Source of the DNA: Burkholderiales bacterium
GTDB lineage: Bacteria; Pseudomonadota; Gammaproteobacteria; Burkholderiales; Usitatibacteraceae
Assembly: GCA_025360815.1 (NCBI GenBank)
Contig: JANYBL010000053.1
Span: forward strand, 1 to 34,899
DNA: 34,899 nt
Reading direction: 5' to 3'
Shown here piece by piece: positions 17,026 to 24,058 of this stretch. Each line of letters starts with the position of its first letter. The first letter of the stretch is position 1. The position numbers and the translations under genes are program-made. Under the pieces are notes generated by a model that was not told the DNA's origin, made no database searches, and saw only the letters and a program-made list of their open reading frames with translations.

Positions 17026-17919
17026 ATGAAATCCATCACCCGCGAAACCTACGCCAAACGAATTGAGCATGTGCTGAACTTTATCGTCAATCAGTTGGAT
17101 GGTGGCGACGAGAGTGTGCTTGATATTCATCGCCTCGCTGAGATTGCATTTTTATCGCCATATCATTTTCATCGCGTATATATGGCGATGATGGGCGAGA
17201 CGGTGGCGGATACGGTTCGTCGTCACCGCCTACATCGCGCAGCGATCAAGCTGACGGCATCAGCCACACCGATTAATACACTTTCAGCGGAGGCTGGCTA
17301 CGGCAGCGTGCAGGCATTCACGCGAGCGTTTCGAGCGGCCTATGGGATTCCACCAGCGCAATATCGTCTGCACCGTGTGTTGTCGGCAGCGCTCAACAAT
17401 AACCAAATGTTTACCCATAAGGATTTACCCATGTTTAAGATAAACGATGTTCATATTCAAACCCTGCCTGCAATTCCGGTTGCCGCGTTTTCGCACCATG
17501 GTGATTACCAGCTAATTGGCGCGACCTTTGAGCGGCTCATGGTATGGGCCGCGGGAAAAGGGCTGATCAAAGCAGGAACCCGCACCTTTGGTGTGTACTA
17601 CGATGATCCGAAATCGAAACCGGTCGATGCATTGCGCTCAAATGCCTGCGTAGAAATTCCGCGCGATGATGAAGTGCACCCGTCCGACCATGCCGACTTG
17701 CGCATCACCGAAACCGCCAGCGGGCGATGCGCCGTGTTTATTTTTACCGGCCCCTATTCTGAGTTGGAAAAACCCTACCGCTGGCTCTACGATACTTGGC
17801 TGCCGCAGAGCGGGGAAGAGCCGCGTAATGAACCGTGCTTCGAAGAATATTTAAACGATGCGCGCATCACCGCTCCCTCAGAATTGAAGACGGCGATTTG
17901 TATGCCGTTGGTTGAATAA
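17026..17919 (+). CDS. AraC-family regulator with GyrI-like effector domain
   Basis: A 297-residue transcription regulator. Two helix-turn-helix units lie in residues about 5-110 (LAEIAFLSPYHFHRVYMAMM and the second HTH AGYGSVQAFTRAFRAAYGIPP). A linker follows and then a GyrI-like ligand-binding domain (about 138-297) as in Rob and the SbmC group; the DNA-binding part is at the N-terminus, as in that subgroup. It probably senses a small hydrophobic or drug-like compound (family inference). The start is the ATG at 17026; the frame is open from a TTG at 16996. The small membrane ORFs follow at once (13 nt) on the same strand. Confidence 0.9.
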   Translation: MKSITRETYAKRIEHVLNFIVNQLDGGDESVLDIHRLAEIAFLSPYHFHRVYMAMMGETVADTVRRHRLHRAAIKLTASATPINTLSAEAGYGSVQAFTRAFRAAYGIPPAQYRLHRVLSAALNNNQMFTHKDLPMFKINDVHIQTLPAIPVAAFSHHGDYQLIGATFERLMVWAAGKGLIKAGTRTFGVYYDDPKSKPVDALRSNACVEIPRDDEVHPSDHADLRITETASGRCAVFIFTGPYSELEKPYRWLYDTWLPQSGEEPRNEPCFEEYLNDARITAPSELKTAICMPLVE

Positions 17920-17932
17920 ACGTGAATCGCGC

Positions 17933-18103
17933 ATGAAACCGCATCGGTATTGGCGGCTATTTTGTGTGATGACGACTTGGTGGACGCTGTTTTTCATCGT
18001 CGGCTTTCCCTGGGATGACGACCTGTAAACGCCGGTTTGGATGATGACTATTTTTGGCATCCTTTTTCCTGCCGTAGTAATGATGCGATATGCGTACCGC
18101 TGA
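17933..18103 (+). pseudogene. Small two-helix membrane ORF interrupted by an in-frame TAA
   Basis: ATG 17933 opens a frame with 31 residues (a hydrophobic helix containing MTTWWTLFFIVGFPW), then TAA at 18026, then 24 more codons in the same frame forming a second helix (TPVWMMTIFGILFP) up to TGA at 18103. A change of one base in the TAA, for example to a Tyr codon, would restore a 56-residue protein. The end overlaps the next ORF by 14 nt. It could be a recent nonsense mutation, a sequencing error, or chance. No family was recognised. Confidence 0.45.
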
Positions 18104-18350
18104 AGTAATCGGTTACGACCTACGCTATGCAAAGTGTTTATGGATTGCGTTTTATGCAACGGCGCCGCTGTTTGTGTATGACTATTTGTATCTCGCAATT
18201 CACCAAGCGCGCGGGCTGGCATTTTTAAAATCGTATTGGTATTTAACCGTGTTTTATGTTTTGCCGTGGGCGGTTTTACCGCCTATTGCGATGATTGCCG
18301 GAAGAGGCAACAACACATCCTCCTCCGACCGTTCGTTATCCCCACACTAG
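18090..18350 (+). CDS. Hypothetical small membrane protein
   Basis: An 86-residue ORF with two hydrophobic helices (about 14-36 and 50-70) and a polar Ser/Asn-rich tail. The start overlaps the preceding interrupted ORF, suggesting they were translated together. I do not recognise a family. The next feature is a terminator hairpin 1 nt after the stop, which supports it being a transcribed gene. Confidence 0.5.
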   Translation: MRTAEVIGYDLRYAKCLWIAFYATAPLFVYDYLYLAIHQARGLAFLKSYWYLTVFYVLPWAVLPPIAMIAGRGNNTSSSDRSLSPH

Positions 18351-18351
18351 C

Positions 18352-18372
18352 GCGGCGTTACGCCGCTTTTTT
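18352..18372 (+). terminator. Intrinsic terminator between small membrane ORF and AhpD-like gene
   Basis: GCGGCG, loop TTA, CGCCGC, then six T: a compact plus-strand terminator. It overlaps the stop codon of the minus-strand AhpD-like gene. Confidence 0.88.
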
Positions 18373-18903
18373 CCACTCAACGCGCGGGAAATCAATGTCG
18401 GTTGCCGCAATGTGGTTGGTGTAGTTAGTCAAAATATTGAGCACCACATTCGTTAGCACTTCGAGAATGTCTGCATCGCTCAAACCTTGCGCTTTATAAC
18501 CACTGACTTCCGCCGGGCTCAGATGTCCGCGTTGTTCTGCAATGCGAGCGGCGAGTGACAGGATGGCTGACTCTCGGGCATTGCCAGATTGCGCGTTGCG
18601 AGCGGCAGCAATCTCGTTTGCTTTCAACCCAACCATATCGCCGATTACAGTGTGCGCGGTGACGCAATACTCACAGGAATTTTTTTCGCCGACAGCAAGC
18701 GCGATTTGTTCGCGCAGTTTTGCACTCAACGTCCCTTTCGACGTGACGCCAGAAAGTTGCATATAGCCATTCAGCGCCACTGGCGAATGCGCCAGTGTGA
18801 GAAACATGTTGGGGATCACGCCGAGACTGGCTTTAACGGCATTGAGTGTAGCGGCTGTCGCGGGATCGGCTTGGGCGAGGTTGATGGGATTGATGGTTGG
18901 CAT
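18358..18903 (-). CDS. AhpD-like alkylhydroperoxidase / carboxymuconolactone decarboxylase family
   Basis: A 181-residue helical protein of the CMD family. The redox active site is CEYC with Cys77 and Cys80, and His84 follows, in the usual C-x-x-C-x-x-x-H pattern; Glu65 in REQIALAV fits the conserved acidic residue. Such proteins reduce peroxides with a partner dithiol donor. The open frame runs on to 19134, but the ATG at 18903 has AAAGGAAACC just upstream and begins like family members, so I use it. The adjacent, divergent AraC-type regulator (19049) is a likely controller. Confidence 0.88.
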   Translation of the reverse strand: MPTINPINLAQADPATAATLNAVKASLGVIPNMFLTLAHSPVALNGYMQLSGVTSKGTLSAKLREQIALAVGEKNSCEYCVTAHTVIGDMVGLKANEIAAARNAQSGNARESAILSLAARIAEQRGHLSPAEVSGYKAQGLSDADILEVLTNVVLNILTNYTNHIAATDIDFPRVEWKKAA

Positions 18904-18988
18904 GTTGGTTTCCTTTGGTTTCGTTGAGTCGGTTTGATCAATTCGTGCAGATTGCACAACCCGAACTTTACGCAAGATAGAAAGACGA

Positions 18989-19025
18989 TTGATGATATAA
19001 AATACGATAAATGATACTATTCGTA
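18989..19025 (+). promoter_or_regulatory. Candidate promoter and operator for the AraC regulator
   Basis: TTGATG at 18989 and GATACT at 19013 with an 18-nt spacer form a fair sigma-70 promoter. A TACGA at 19004 and TCGTA at 19021 form inverted half-sites around the -10 region. This is between the divergent AhpD-like and AraC genes. Confidence 0.4.
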
Positions 19026-19048
19026 TAAATTGCCATCCGGAGATCCGA

Positions 19049-19876
19049 GTGAGCCTCGACCGATTAGAAGCATTACTGCAGCGCTTCTCCATGAACACCC
19101 GGCTGTTCCACTCGGGGGTGCTCTGCGGCAGCATCGATTTTGGTGAAAGCGACCAATGCGGTTATTTGCATTTGGTGCGGCGAGGTCCGCTGGAAGTGCG
19201 CCATCGTCAAGAACGTACCATCCAGATCGATCAACCCACGCTGCTGATGTATCCGCGTCCCATGGGGCACCAATTTATCTGTGACGAACTGGTCGGCGCA
19301 GATCTGGTCTGTGCCTCAGTGGAATTTGCTGGCGGCGCGATCAACCCAATTGCCAACGCACTACCCTCGATTGTGGTCACGCCGCTCAACGAGTTGACGA
19401 TGCTCTCGACCACCCTTGAACTGCTGTTTTCGGAGGCGTCCACCCAACAATGCGGACGGCAGAGTGTGATGAATCGTCTTTTTGAAGTGGTGTTAATCCA
19501 GTTGCTGCGCCTTGCTATGCAAAAAGGTGCGGTTGACAATGGCATGCTGGCCGGACTTTCGCATCCGCAGTTACAAAAAGCGCTGGTGGCGATGCATGAA
19601 GACCCAGCCCGCGAGTGGACGCTCGAAGCATTGGGCGACATCGCAGGCATGTCGCGCTCAAGCTTTGCCAATACCTTCCGAGACAGTGTGGGGCAAACCC
19701 CGGGCGATTATCTAATGGCATTTCGGGTTGGCGTGGCGCAAGATTTGTTGAAGCGCGGACGACCACTCAAGCATGTCGCCGCCGATGTTGGCTACGGGAG
19801 TCCGGTTGCGCTATCGCGGGCATTCAAGGCGCGCACTGGCATGAGTCCGCGCGATTGGCTCTTGCGCCAAGCTTGA
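19049..19876 (+). CDS. AraC-family transcription regulator, cupin type
   Basis: A 275-residue regulator. The N-terminal half (about 10-160) looks like the AraC_N cupin sensor domain of the CadC/YqhC-like group (HSGVLCGSIDFGESDQCGYL, LMYPRPMGHQF). The C-terminal HTH_18 domain (about 172-270) has two HTHs, with WTLEALGDIAGMSRSSFANT and AADVGYGSPVALSRAFKART. The start is a GTG preceded by GGAG. It is divergent from the AhpD-like gene, suggesting that it regulates it. Confidence 0.9.
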   Translation: MSLDRLEALLQRFSMNTRLFHSGVLCGSIDFGESDQCGYLHLVRRGPLEVRHRQERTIQIDQPTLLMYPRPMGHQFICDELVGADLVCASVEFAGGAINPIANALPSIVVTPLNELTMLSTTLELLFSEASTQQCGRQSVMNRLFEVVLIQLLRLAMQKGAVDNGMLAGLSHPQLQKALVAMHEDPAREWTLEALGDIAGMSRSSFANTFRDSVGQTPGDYLMAFRVGVAQDLLKRGRPLKHVAADVGYGSPVALSRAFKARTGMSPRDWLLRQA

Positions 19877-19902
19877 ACGTAAAATAAAAAATGAAAAACG
19901 AG

Positions 19903-20391
19903 CTAATAGCCCTTCGCTTTTTTCGGCGGTTGGGATTTATAGTCCGCAATGGCTTTTGCCAAATCCACATACTCTTCGCAGCTTCTACCGCAGATTTTTT
20001 CGAGTTTGGCTAAATGTACTCTAGCTTGGTCGGGTTTATCGACTTTCAGGTAGGCAACACCAATGTACTCATGCGCGCCTTTGTGGTTAGGCTCCAGCCT
20101 GAGCGCTGAGTTGTAATGCGAAAATGATTCGTCCATTTTGCCGGTCCAACGGTAGGCATAACCCAGGAAATTATGTGCATCGGCATTCGCAGGATTGCGC
20201 GCCACGACCTTACTGAACGCAGCGATGGCAGCGTTCCAATCTTTGGTATCAATTGCTTTTTTACCTACCGCGAAGTCAGCATCCACTGCGTTCTCGGTTG
20301 GCGTGACTTCAATGCCTGCTGCCAACAACGCATCTGAACTAACCGCAATTGAGGTCATGAGCGCTGCGGCAATCAGTAGATTTTTAAGCAT
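19903..20391 (-). CDS. Exported TPR protein
   Basis: A 162-residue protein. Residues 1-25 are a Sec signal (LLIAAALMTSIAVSSDALLA). Three tetratricopeptide-like helix pairs follow (about residues 34-130), for instance FLGYAYRWTGKMDESFSHYN and EYIGVAYLKVDKPDQARVHL. The C-terminus has CGRSC, which could form a disulfide, and ends in basic KKAKGY. GGAG 10 nt before ATG 20391 favours this start over ATG 20403. A periplasmic scaffold role is inferred. Confidence 0.82.
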   Translation of the reverse strand: MLKNLLIAAALMTSIAVSSDALLAAGIEVTPTENAVDADFAVGKKAIDTKDWNAAIAAFSKVVARNPANADAHNFLGYAYRWTGKMDESFSHYNSALRLEPNHKGAHEYIGVAYLKVDKPDQARVHLAKLEKICGRSCEEYVDLAKAIADYKSQPPKKAKGY

Positions 20392-20459
20392 GGGGTACTC
20401 CATTAAATCATCTATTGTGCAATAACGTGGTGGCGCATTGGACGAAGAATCGATGCGAG

Positions 20460-20481
20460 CGTCGCTGTATTGCTAGCGACG
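20460..20481 (-). terminator. Hairpin after the 84-residue ORF
   Basis: A perfect 7-bp stem CGTCGCT/AGCGACG with an 8-nt loop, 26 nt past the 20507 stop on the minus strand. No T-run, so it is only a candidate terminator. Confidence 0.4.
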
Positions 20482-20506
20482 ACATATTGCCCAGCACATT
20501 TAAATA

Positions 20507-20761
20507 CTACTGCGTCAGCCCCAACGCTTCCATTTCACCAATTTCGAGCATTTGTAGCTTCGATAAATAGTGTCGATCAATGCGCCAATCTTTGAGTATA
20601 CCGATAGCCAATTCAAATTCTTCATGGCCTAATTCATAAAGTTCGCCAAGCGCGTAGGCGTTGTTGGTTTCGATGGCGACTGCCAGATTAGCCAGTACTT
20701 TCGCGCCGGGCTTGCCCGGATTTTTGTAAATATACTTGGCAGCTTTTTTGATTGCGTTCAC
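20507..20761 (-). CDS. Hypothetical 84-residue protein
   Basis: A basic N-terminus (MNAIKKAAKYIYKNPG) followed by acidic, helical sequence (AVAIETNNAYALGELYELGH). The start is a GTG with AGGAG 8 nt upstream, which is a strong sign that it is a real gene. No membrane helix, no known motif. Function unknown; it could be a small soluble regulatory or stress protein. Confidence 0.7.
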   Translation of the reverse strand: MNAIKKAAKYIYKNPGKPGAKVLANLAVAIETNNAYALGELYELGHEEFELAIGILKDWRIDRHYLSKLQMLEIGEMEALGLTQ

Positions 20762-21111
20762 GACGACTCCTAAAATTCTTGAGTGGCAAAATGTGTTGTT
20801 GATTTTATTTTATGACAGCAGGCAAGAGTTGCACACAATGTGATAAAACACAATTGTCATATTAGTGAAACATCAGGTGCCGTCCGAGGTAAAAAAGGCA
20901 GCGCTGCCGGGCGCTGAAATGGGCGCCGAAATCGACGGACAAGACCAAACGGTAAATTTAGAGGTCTGCCGCAGTTCCACCTCGCCAGCCGCAAGCGCGG
21001 CGGTAACGCATGCCTAAATTCCGCTATCGTTCCAACGTAACGTTCCCAAATATCATTTCAAAGTATCATTTACTACCGCTGTTGAACCGACAAGTTGCGT
21101 TACTCACCGTT
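20762..21111. other. Divergent intergenic region
   Basis: About 350 bases between the small ORF and the deacetylase. A perfect 12-base palindrome GGCAGCGCTGCC sits at 20897-20908. The deacetylase frame is open from ATG 21010. No other gene is supported. Confidence 0.5.
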
Positions 21112-22629
21112 ATGCCGAAGCCATCTAAAAATTCGAATCTTTTGCGCTTGCCAGCGTTCTCAACGGGTGTATTCGTCGCAACTGGAGCGGCCGCAATAGT
21201 CATTGCCATCGCTTGGCACAAGCCCGTGCTTGCCCAAGAAACCCTGACGGCCTCATTGCCAAACGCCGTAGCGGCCGACGTAACCATCAGCACAACACTT
21301 GCCGATGAAATCATCGAAAACTTTCGGCGGGTAATTGTGCTCCATGAGGCAGCACCGGCAAAGCTCAGTCGTGAATCCAGCATTGCGGGACATCAGCTAT
21401 TTTTTAAAAATCGCGTGCTCGCTACCCGGCTAATTAACCTCGCCACCACCCGGCCAAACGAATGCAATGCCTTGGCCGCCCAATGGGAATCCAACCCGGA
21501 CTGGCGTGAAGTAGATCGCATCGCGCTGGGCGGGGTATTAAGCGAATTGGCGCTAAAGCTGCTTTCGGAAAATAGCGCGGGAACGGGCGCACCAGCAATC
21601 TCAGCAGCAACCACAGCAAGTTCAGCGACCTCGGCGACCTCACCAACAACATGCCTAAGCCGTATTCGTGCCGCACGGGACGCCGCAGCCAACCTGCGCC
21701 ATCACTACAGCCAAGAAATCACGGCAGCGCTTGATGAGCGCGCCGCCACCAAACCCTCGCCGCGCGGAGATTGGGCGCTTTATCGCCAATTCATTCAAGG
21801 CCGCTATAACGTCAAGGATATTTTGGCGGCGTTTAATTTCAATACAGGGCCAGCTGCCGATAGCTCTGTGAAACCTACCCAGCCAATCCAACCGGGTAGG
21901 AAACCAAACCGTCCGGCTGATTTGCGCGATGAATGGAACGACGGCGGCTTGCCAGCAAAGGCGGTGTTGCTGACGTTTGACGATGGCCCACATCCGATAC
22001 ACACCCCGCTTATTTTGGATGTGTTGGATCGCTACAACATCAAAGCGGTATTTTTCATGGTGGGTAACAACATCGGGAGTATCGACGCGAACAATGAGGT
22101 GACCATGCGCGAACCCGCGCTGATTTCGCGGATATTAAAAGCGGGCCATCACATTGCCAACCACACACTCACGCACCCCTTGCTGCTGAAACTCGACGAA
22201 GTGCAACTAACGGAAGAGATTGATCGCACCGAGCGACTACTTACCGCCGCGACGCCCGGTGGCGTTGGGCGTGCGCTGCTATTTCGCCCGCCCTACGGCG
22301 CACGCAACGATCTGGTCTTGACCGAAGTGGCGGCACGCGGCCTGCGCTCGGTGATTTGGAATATTGATTCGCGTGATTGGGCGGACCCGATTCCGCAATC
22401 GGTCGCCCGGCGGGTTCTGCAAGATGTCGCGAATGAAGGGCGTGGCATTATTTTGTTCCACGATATTCATGCGCCGGCGGTTGAAGCGTTGCCAATCGTG
22501 ATCGATGCATTGCTAAAGCGTGGGTTTCAGTTTGCGCGCTTTGAGGACGACAAGTTGGTGGTGGATCCGCCTGCCGCTCCCGCTGCTCCTGCACCTAGTG
22601 CTGCTCCTCTCCCAAAAACAACGCCGTAG
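21112..22629 (+). CDS. Membrane-anchored or exported polysaccharide deacetylase (NodB homology)
   Basis: A protein of 505 residues from ATG 21112 (539 from ATG 21010). A hydrophobic segment (GVFVATGAAAIVIAIAW) near the N-terminus is a signal or anchor. A helical region with Ala/Thr/Ser-rich low-complexity patches follows, then the NodB catalytic domain (about residue 318-510 in the longer numbering). Its carbohydrate esterase family 4 motifs are TFDDGPH, HTLTHP with the metal histidines, RPPYGAR, and ILFHDIH. Such enzymes deacetylate peptidoglycan, chitin or exopolysaccharide N-acetyl groups. The Pro/Ala-rich tail ends in PLPKTTP. The start is uncertain because neither ATG has a clear ribosome binding site. 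Confidence 0.87.
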   Translation: MPKPSKNSNLLRLPAFSTGVFVATGAAAIVIAIAWHKPVLAQETLTASLPNAVAADVTISTTLADEIIENFRRVIVLHEAAPAKLSRESSIAGHQLFFKNRVLATRLINLATTRPNECNALAAQWESNPDWREVDRIALGGVLSELALKLLSENSAGTGAPAISAATTASSATSATSPTTCLSRIRAARDAAANLRHHYSQEITAALDERAATKPSPRGDWALYRQFIQGRYNVKDILAAFNFNTGPAADSSVKPTQPIQPGRKPNRPADLRDEWNDGGLPAKAVLLTFDDGPHPIHTPLILDVLDRYNIKAVFFMVGNNIGSIDANNEVTMREPALISRILKAGHHIANHTLTHPLLLKLDEVQLTEEIDRTERLLTAATPGGVGRALLFRPPYGARNDLVLTEVAARGLRSVIWNIDSRDWADPIPQSVARRVLQDVANEGRGIILFHDIHAPAVEALPIVIDALLKRGFQFARFEDDKLVVDPPAAPAAPAPSAAPLPKTTP

Positions 22630-22728
22630 CGAGATTTATGCGCCAGCAGTGACCACTGCGTTCCAACAGCGACCAATGCGTAATTTCATGTGGTCGAGGT
22701 ATGCGTTCATTAGAGGTCTCGCGTAGCC

Positions 22729-22753
22729 AAAACTCTAGCACTGGCGAGGCTTT
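22729..22753 (+). repeat. Dispersed TAGCACTGGY hairpin element, copy C
   Basis: AAAA, CTC, loop TAGCACTGGC, GAG, GC, TTT: inner stem CTC/GAG, outer AAA/TTT. It lies about 100 nt after the deacetylase stop and before the convergent isomerase. Confidence 0.75.
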
Positions 22754-22795
22754 CCAAAGGGTCTGTCAGCCGTTCCAAGCGCTGCGCCACAACGG

Positions 22796-23779
22796 TTACT
22801 GCGGTTTTGCGCGCACCGCGATCGGCACATTGCAAAGCTCAATGTAGCCGGCAGGCACTTTGTACCAATCGTTTTTACCGCCGCCGCGATTTCGTAGCGC
22901 TTCAACCATGGCTTTGAATTGCGGCGTATCGGTGCGAATAATTTCCAGCTGGCTGCGCTCGGCTGGTGGCGTGTCGGCGGCAACCCGCATCGACTTGATC
23001 GGTACGCGCTGCTCCGGCTTTTCATAAAAACCCATTTCTTTGGTGCCGCGCGGCAACACAGTAAGCAATGACATGCCTTGCACAATGCGGCCAACCAGCG
23101 CGATATTCCGGTCAAGCTGGCGTGGCGCATGGCCAGTCACCACATAAAGCTCGGAACCGCTGCCTGAATCAAGCTCGTTATCGCGACCCACGCCCAGTGC
23201 GCCGGTGCAATGCGTGAGCCAGGTTTGCTTCAGTCTCGGATCGCGTCCTGCATGGAATCCATTGGCAAACCCAACCTGCTTGGCATAGCCATCCGCGTCG
23301 GGAAGCGGCGTGAACGCCATTCCGGCTTGCAGCGGCACCGTGAATTCCGGCGGCAGCTTCGCCTTGCCATTTATCATCGGCTTGTTACCATCGGCATCAC
23401 CAAATTGCACGACATAGTTTTCCTGTACGCGCATCACTGAAGTGCCGTCAAAAAACCCTTCACGCACCAAGGTTTTAATATTCGCAACATGCAACGGCGA
23501 AAACGCCGGTGCGAGCTCAAAGACCACACGACCTGTGGCGAGCTCCATGTAGAGCGTATTGTCGTCGTCAATTGGCCGCCAATCGGTGGGCGCGGCGGAT
23601 TTTAACAACTCGGCATAGGTGGGCTTCGCGGTTGCGGCGGCCACAGTGGTTGCTGCCGCGGCCGGTTTAGCGGGTTGGGCAGGTTTCGCGAACGAGGCTG
23701 GCGCTGAGCCAGCCAATATGGCAACGAGTGCCAATGCCCGAGCGAATATTTCGACCTGTTGACCAGTATAAAAATGCAT
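22796..23779 (-). CDS. Exported cyclophilin-type peptidylprolyl isomerase
   Basis: From ATG 23779 this is a 327-residue protein. A signal sequence (about 1-31, ending SFA) is followed by an Ala/Pro linker and a cyclophilin fold (about 65-280) with MELATGRVVFELAPAFSPLH, REGFFDGTSVMRVQENYVVQ and a late GRIVQGM. Cyclophilins catalyse prolyl cis-trans isomerisation; the export signal places this one in the periplasm. GGAGG before ATG 23779 decides the start over the upstream ATG at 23860. The C-terminal 45 residues are charged and lack a known motif. It is divergent from a TonB-dependent receptor. Confidence 0.87.
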   Translation of the reverse strand: MHFYTGQQVEIFARALALVAILAGSAPASFAKPAQPAKPAAAATTVAAATAKPTYAELLKSAAPTDWRPIDDDNTLYMELATGRVVFELAPAFSPLHVANIKTLVREGFFDGTSVMRVQENYVVQFGDADGNKPMINGKAKLPPEFTVPLQAGMAFTPLPDADGYAKQVGFANGFHAGRDPRLKQTWLTHCTGALGVGRDNELDSGSGSELYVVTGHAPRQLDRNIALVGRIVQGMSLLTVLPRGTKEMGFYEKPEQRVPIKSMRVAADTPPAERSQLEIIRTDTPQFKAMVEALRNRGGGKNDWYKVPAGYIELCNVPIAVRAKPQ

Positions 23780-23852
23780 GTGCGACCTCCAAAAATGATG
23801 CGTCCAACAAAACAGTATCAGAGATAAAACATTAACACTGTTGCGAATATGC

Positions 23853-23896
23853 AACGTCATAATTCGTTTAATGACATGTTTATCATAACGTCATAA
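23853..23896. promoter_or_regulatory. Repeated AACGTCATAA box between isomerase and TonB receptor
   Basis: The 10-mer AACGTCATAA occurs at 23853 and 23887, 34 bases apart, about three helical turns. A partial inverse, TTAATGAC, lies between (about 23868-23875). It lies in the divergent control region. Confidence 0.4.
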
Positions 23897-24058
23897 AATG
23901 AAACATTGGATTTTCGGGCTTTTCAGCGCGTTTTTCTGCCAGAGTATCGCCCTAGCAATTGCCATTTTACGTTTTTTACAACATCGTTTTACCGCTTCAC
24001 CCTCTCGGTTTTCATGTGCCTCGTCAAACCACCATCACCTCATCAGGGAGCTTTTTAT

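Noticed and set aside
18780-18810. Repeat-like CACTGGCG inside the AhpD-like gene
   Set aside because: It is explained by the coding sequence and has no stem.
18904-19134. 77-residue extension of the AhpD-like protein
   Set aside because: It covers the divergent promoter region and has no binding site; AAAGGA before ATG 18903 marks the real start.
20897-20908. Perfect palindrome GGCAGCGCTGCC as an operator
   Set aside because: Single 12-base palindrome with no second copy and no placed promoter; could be chance.
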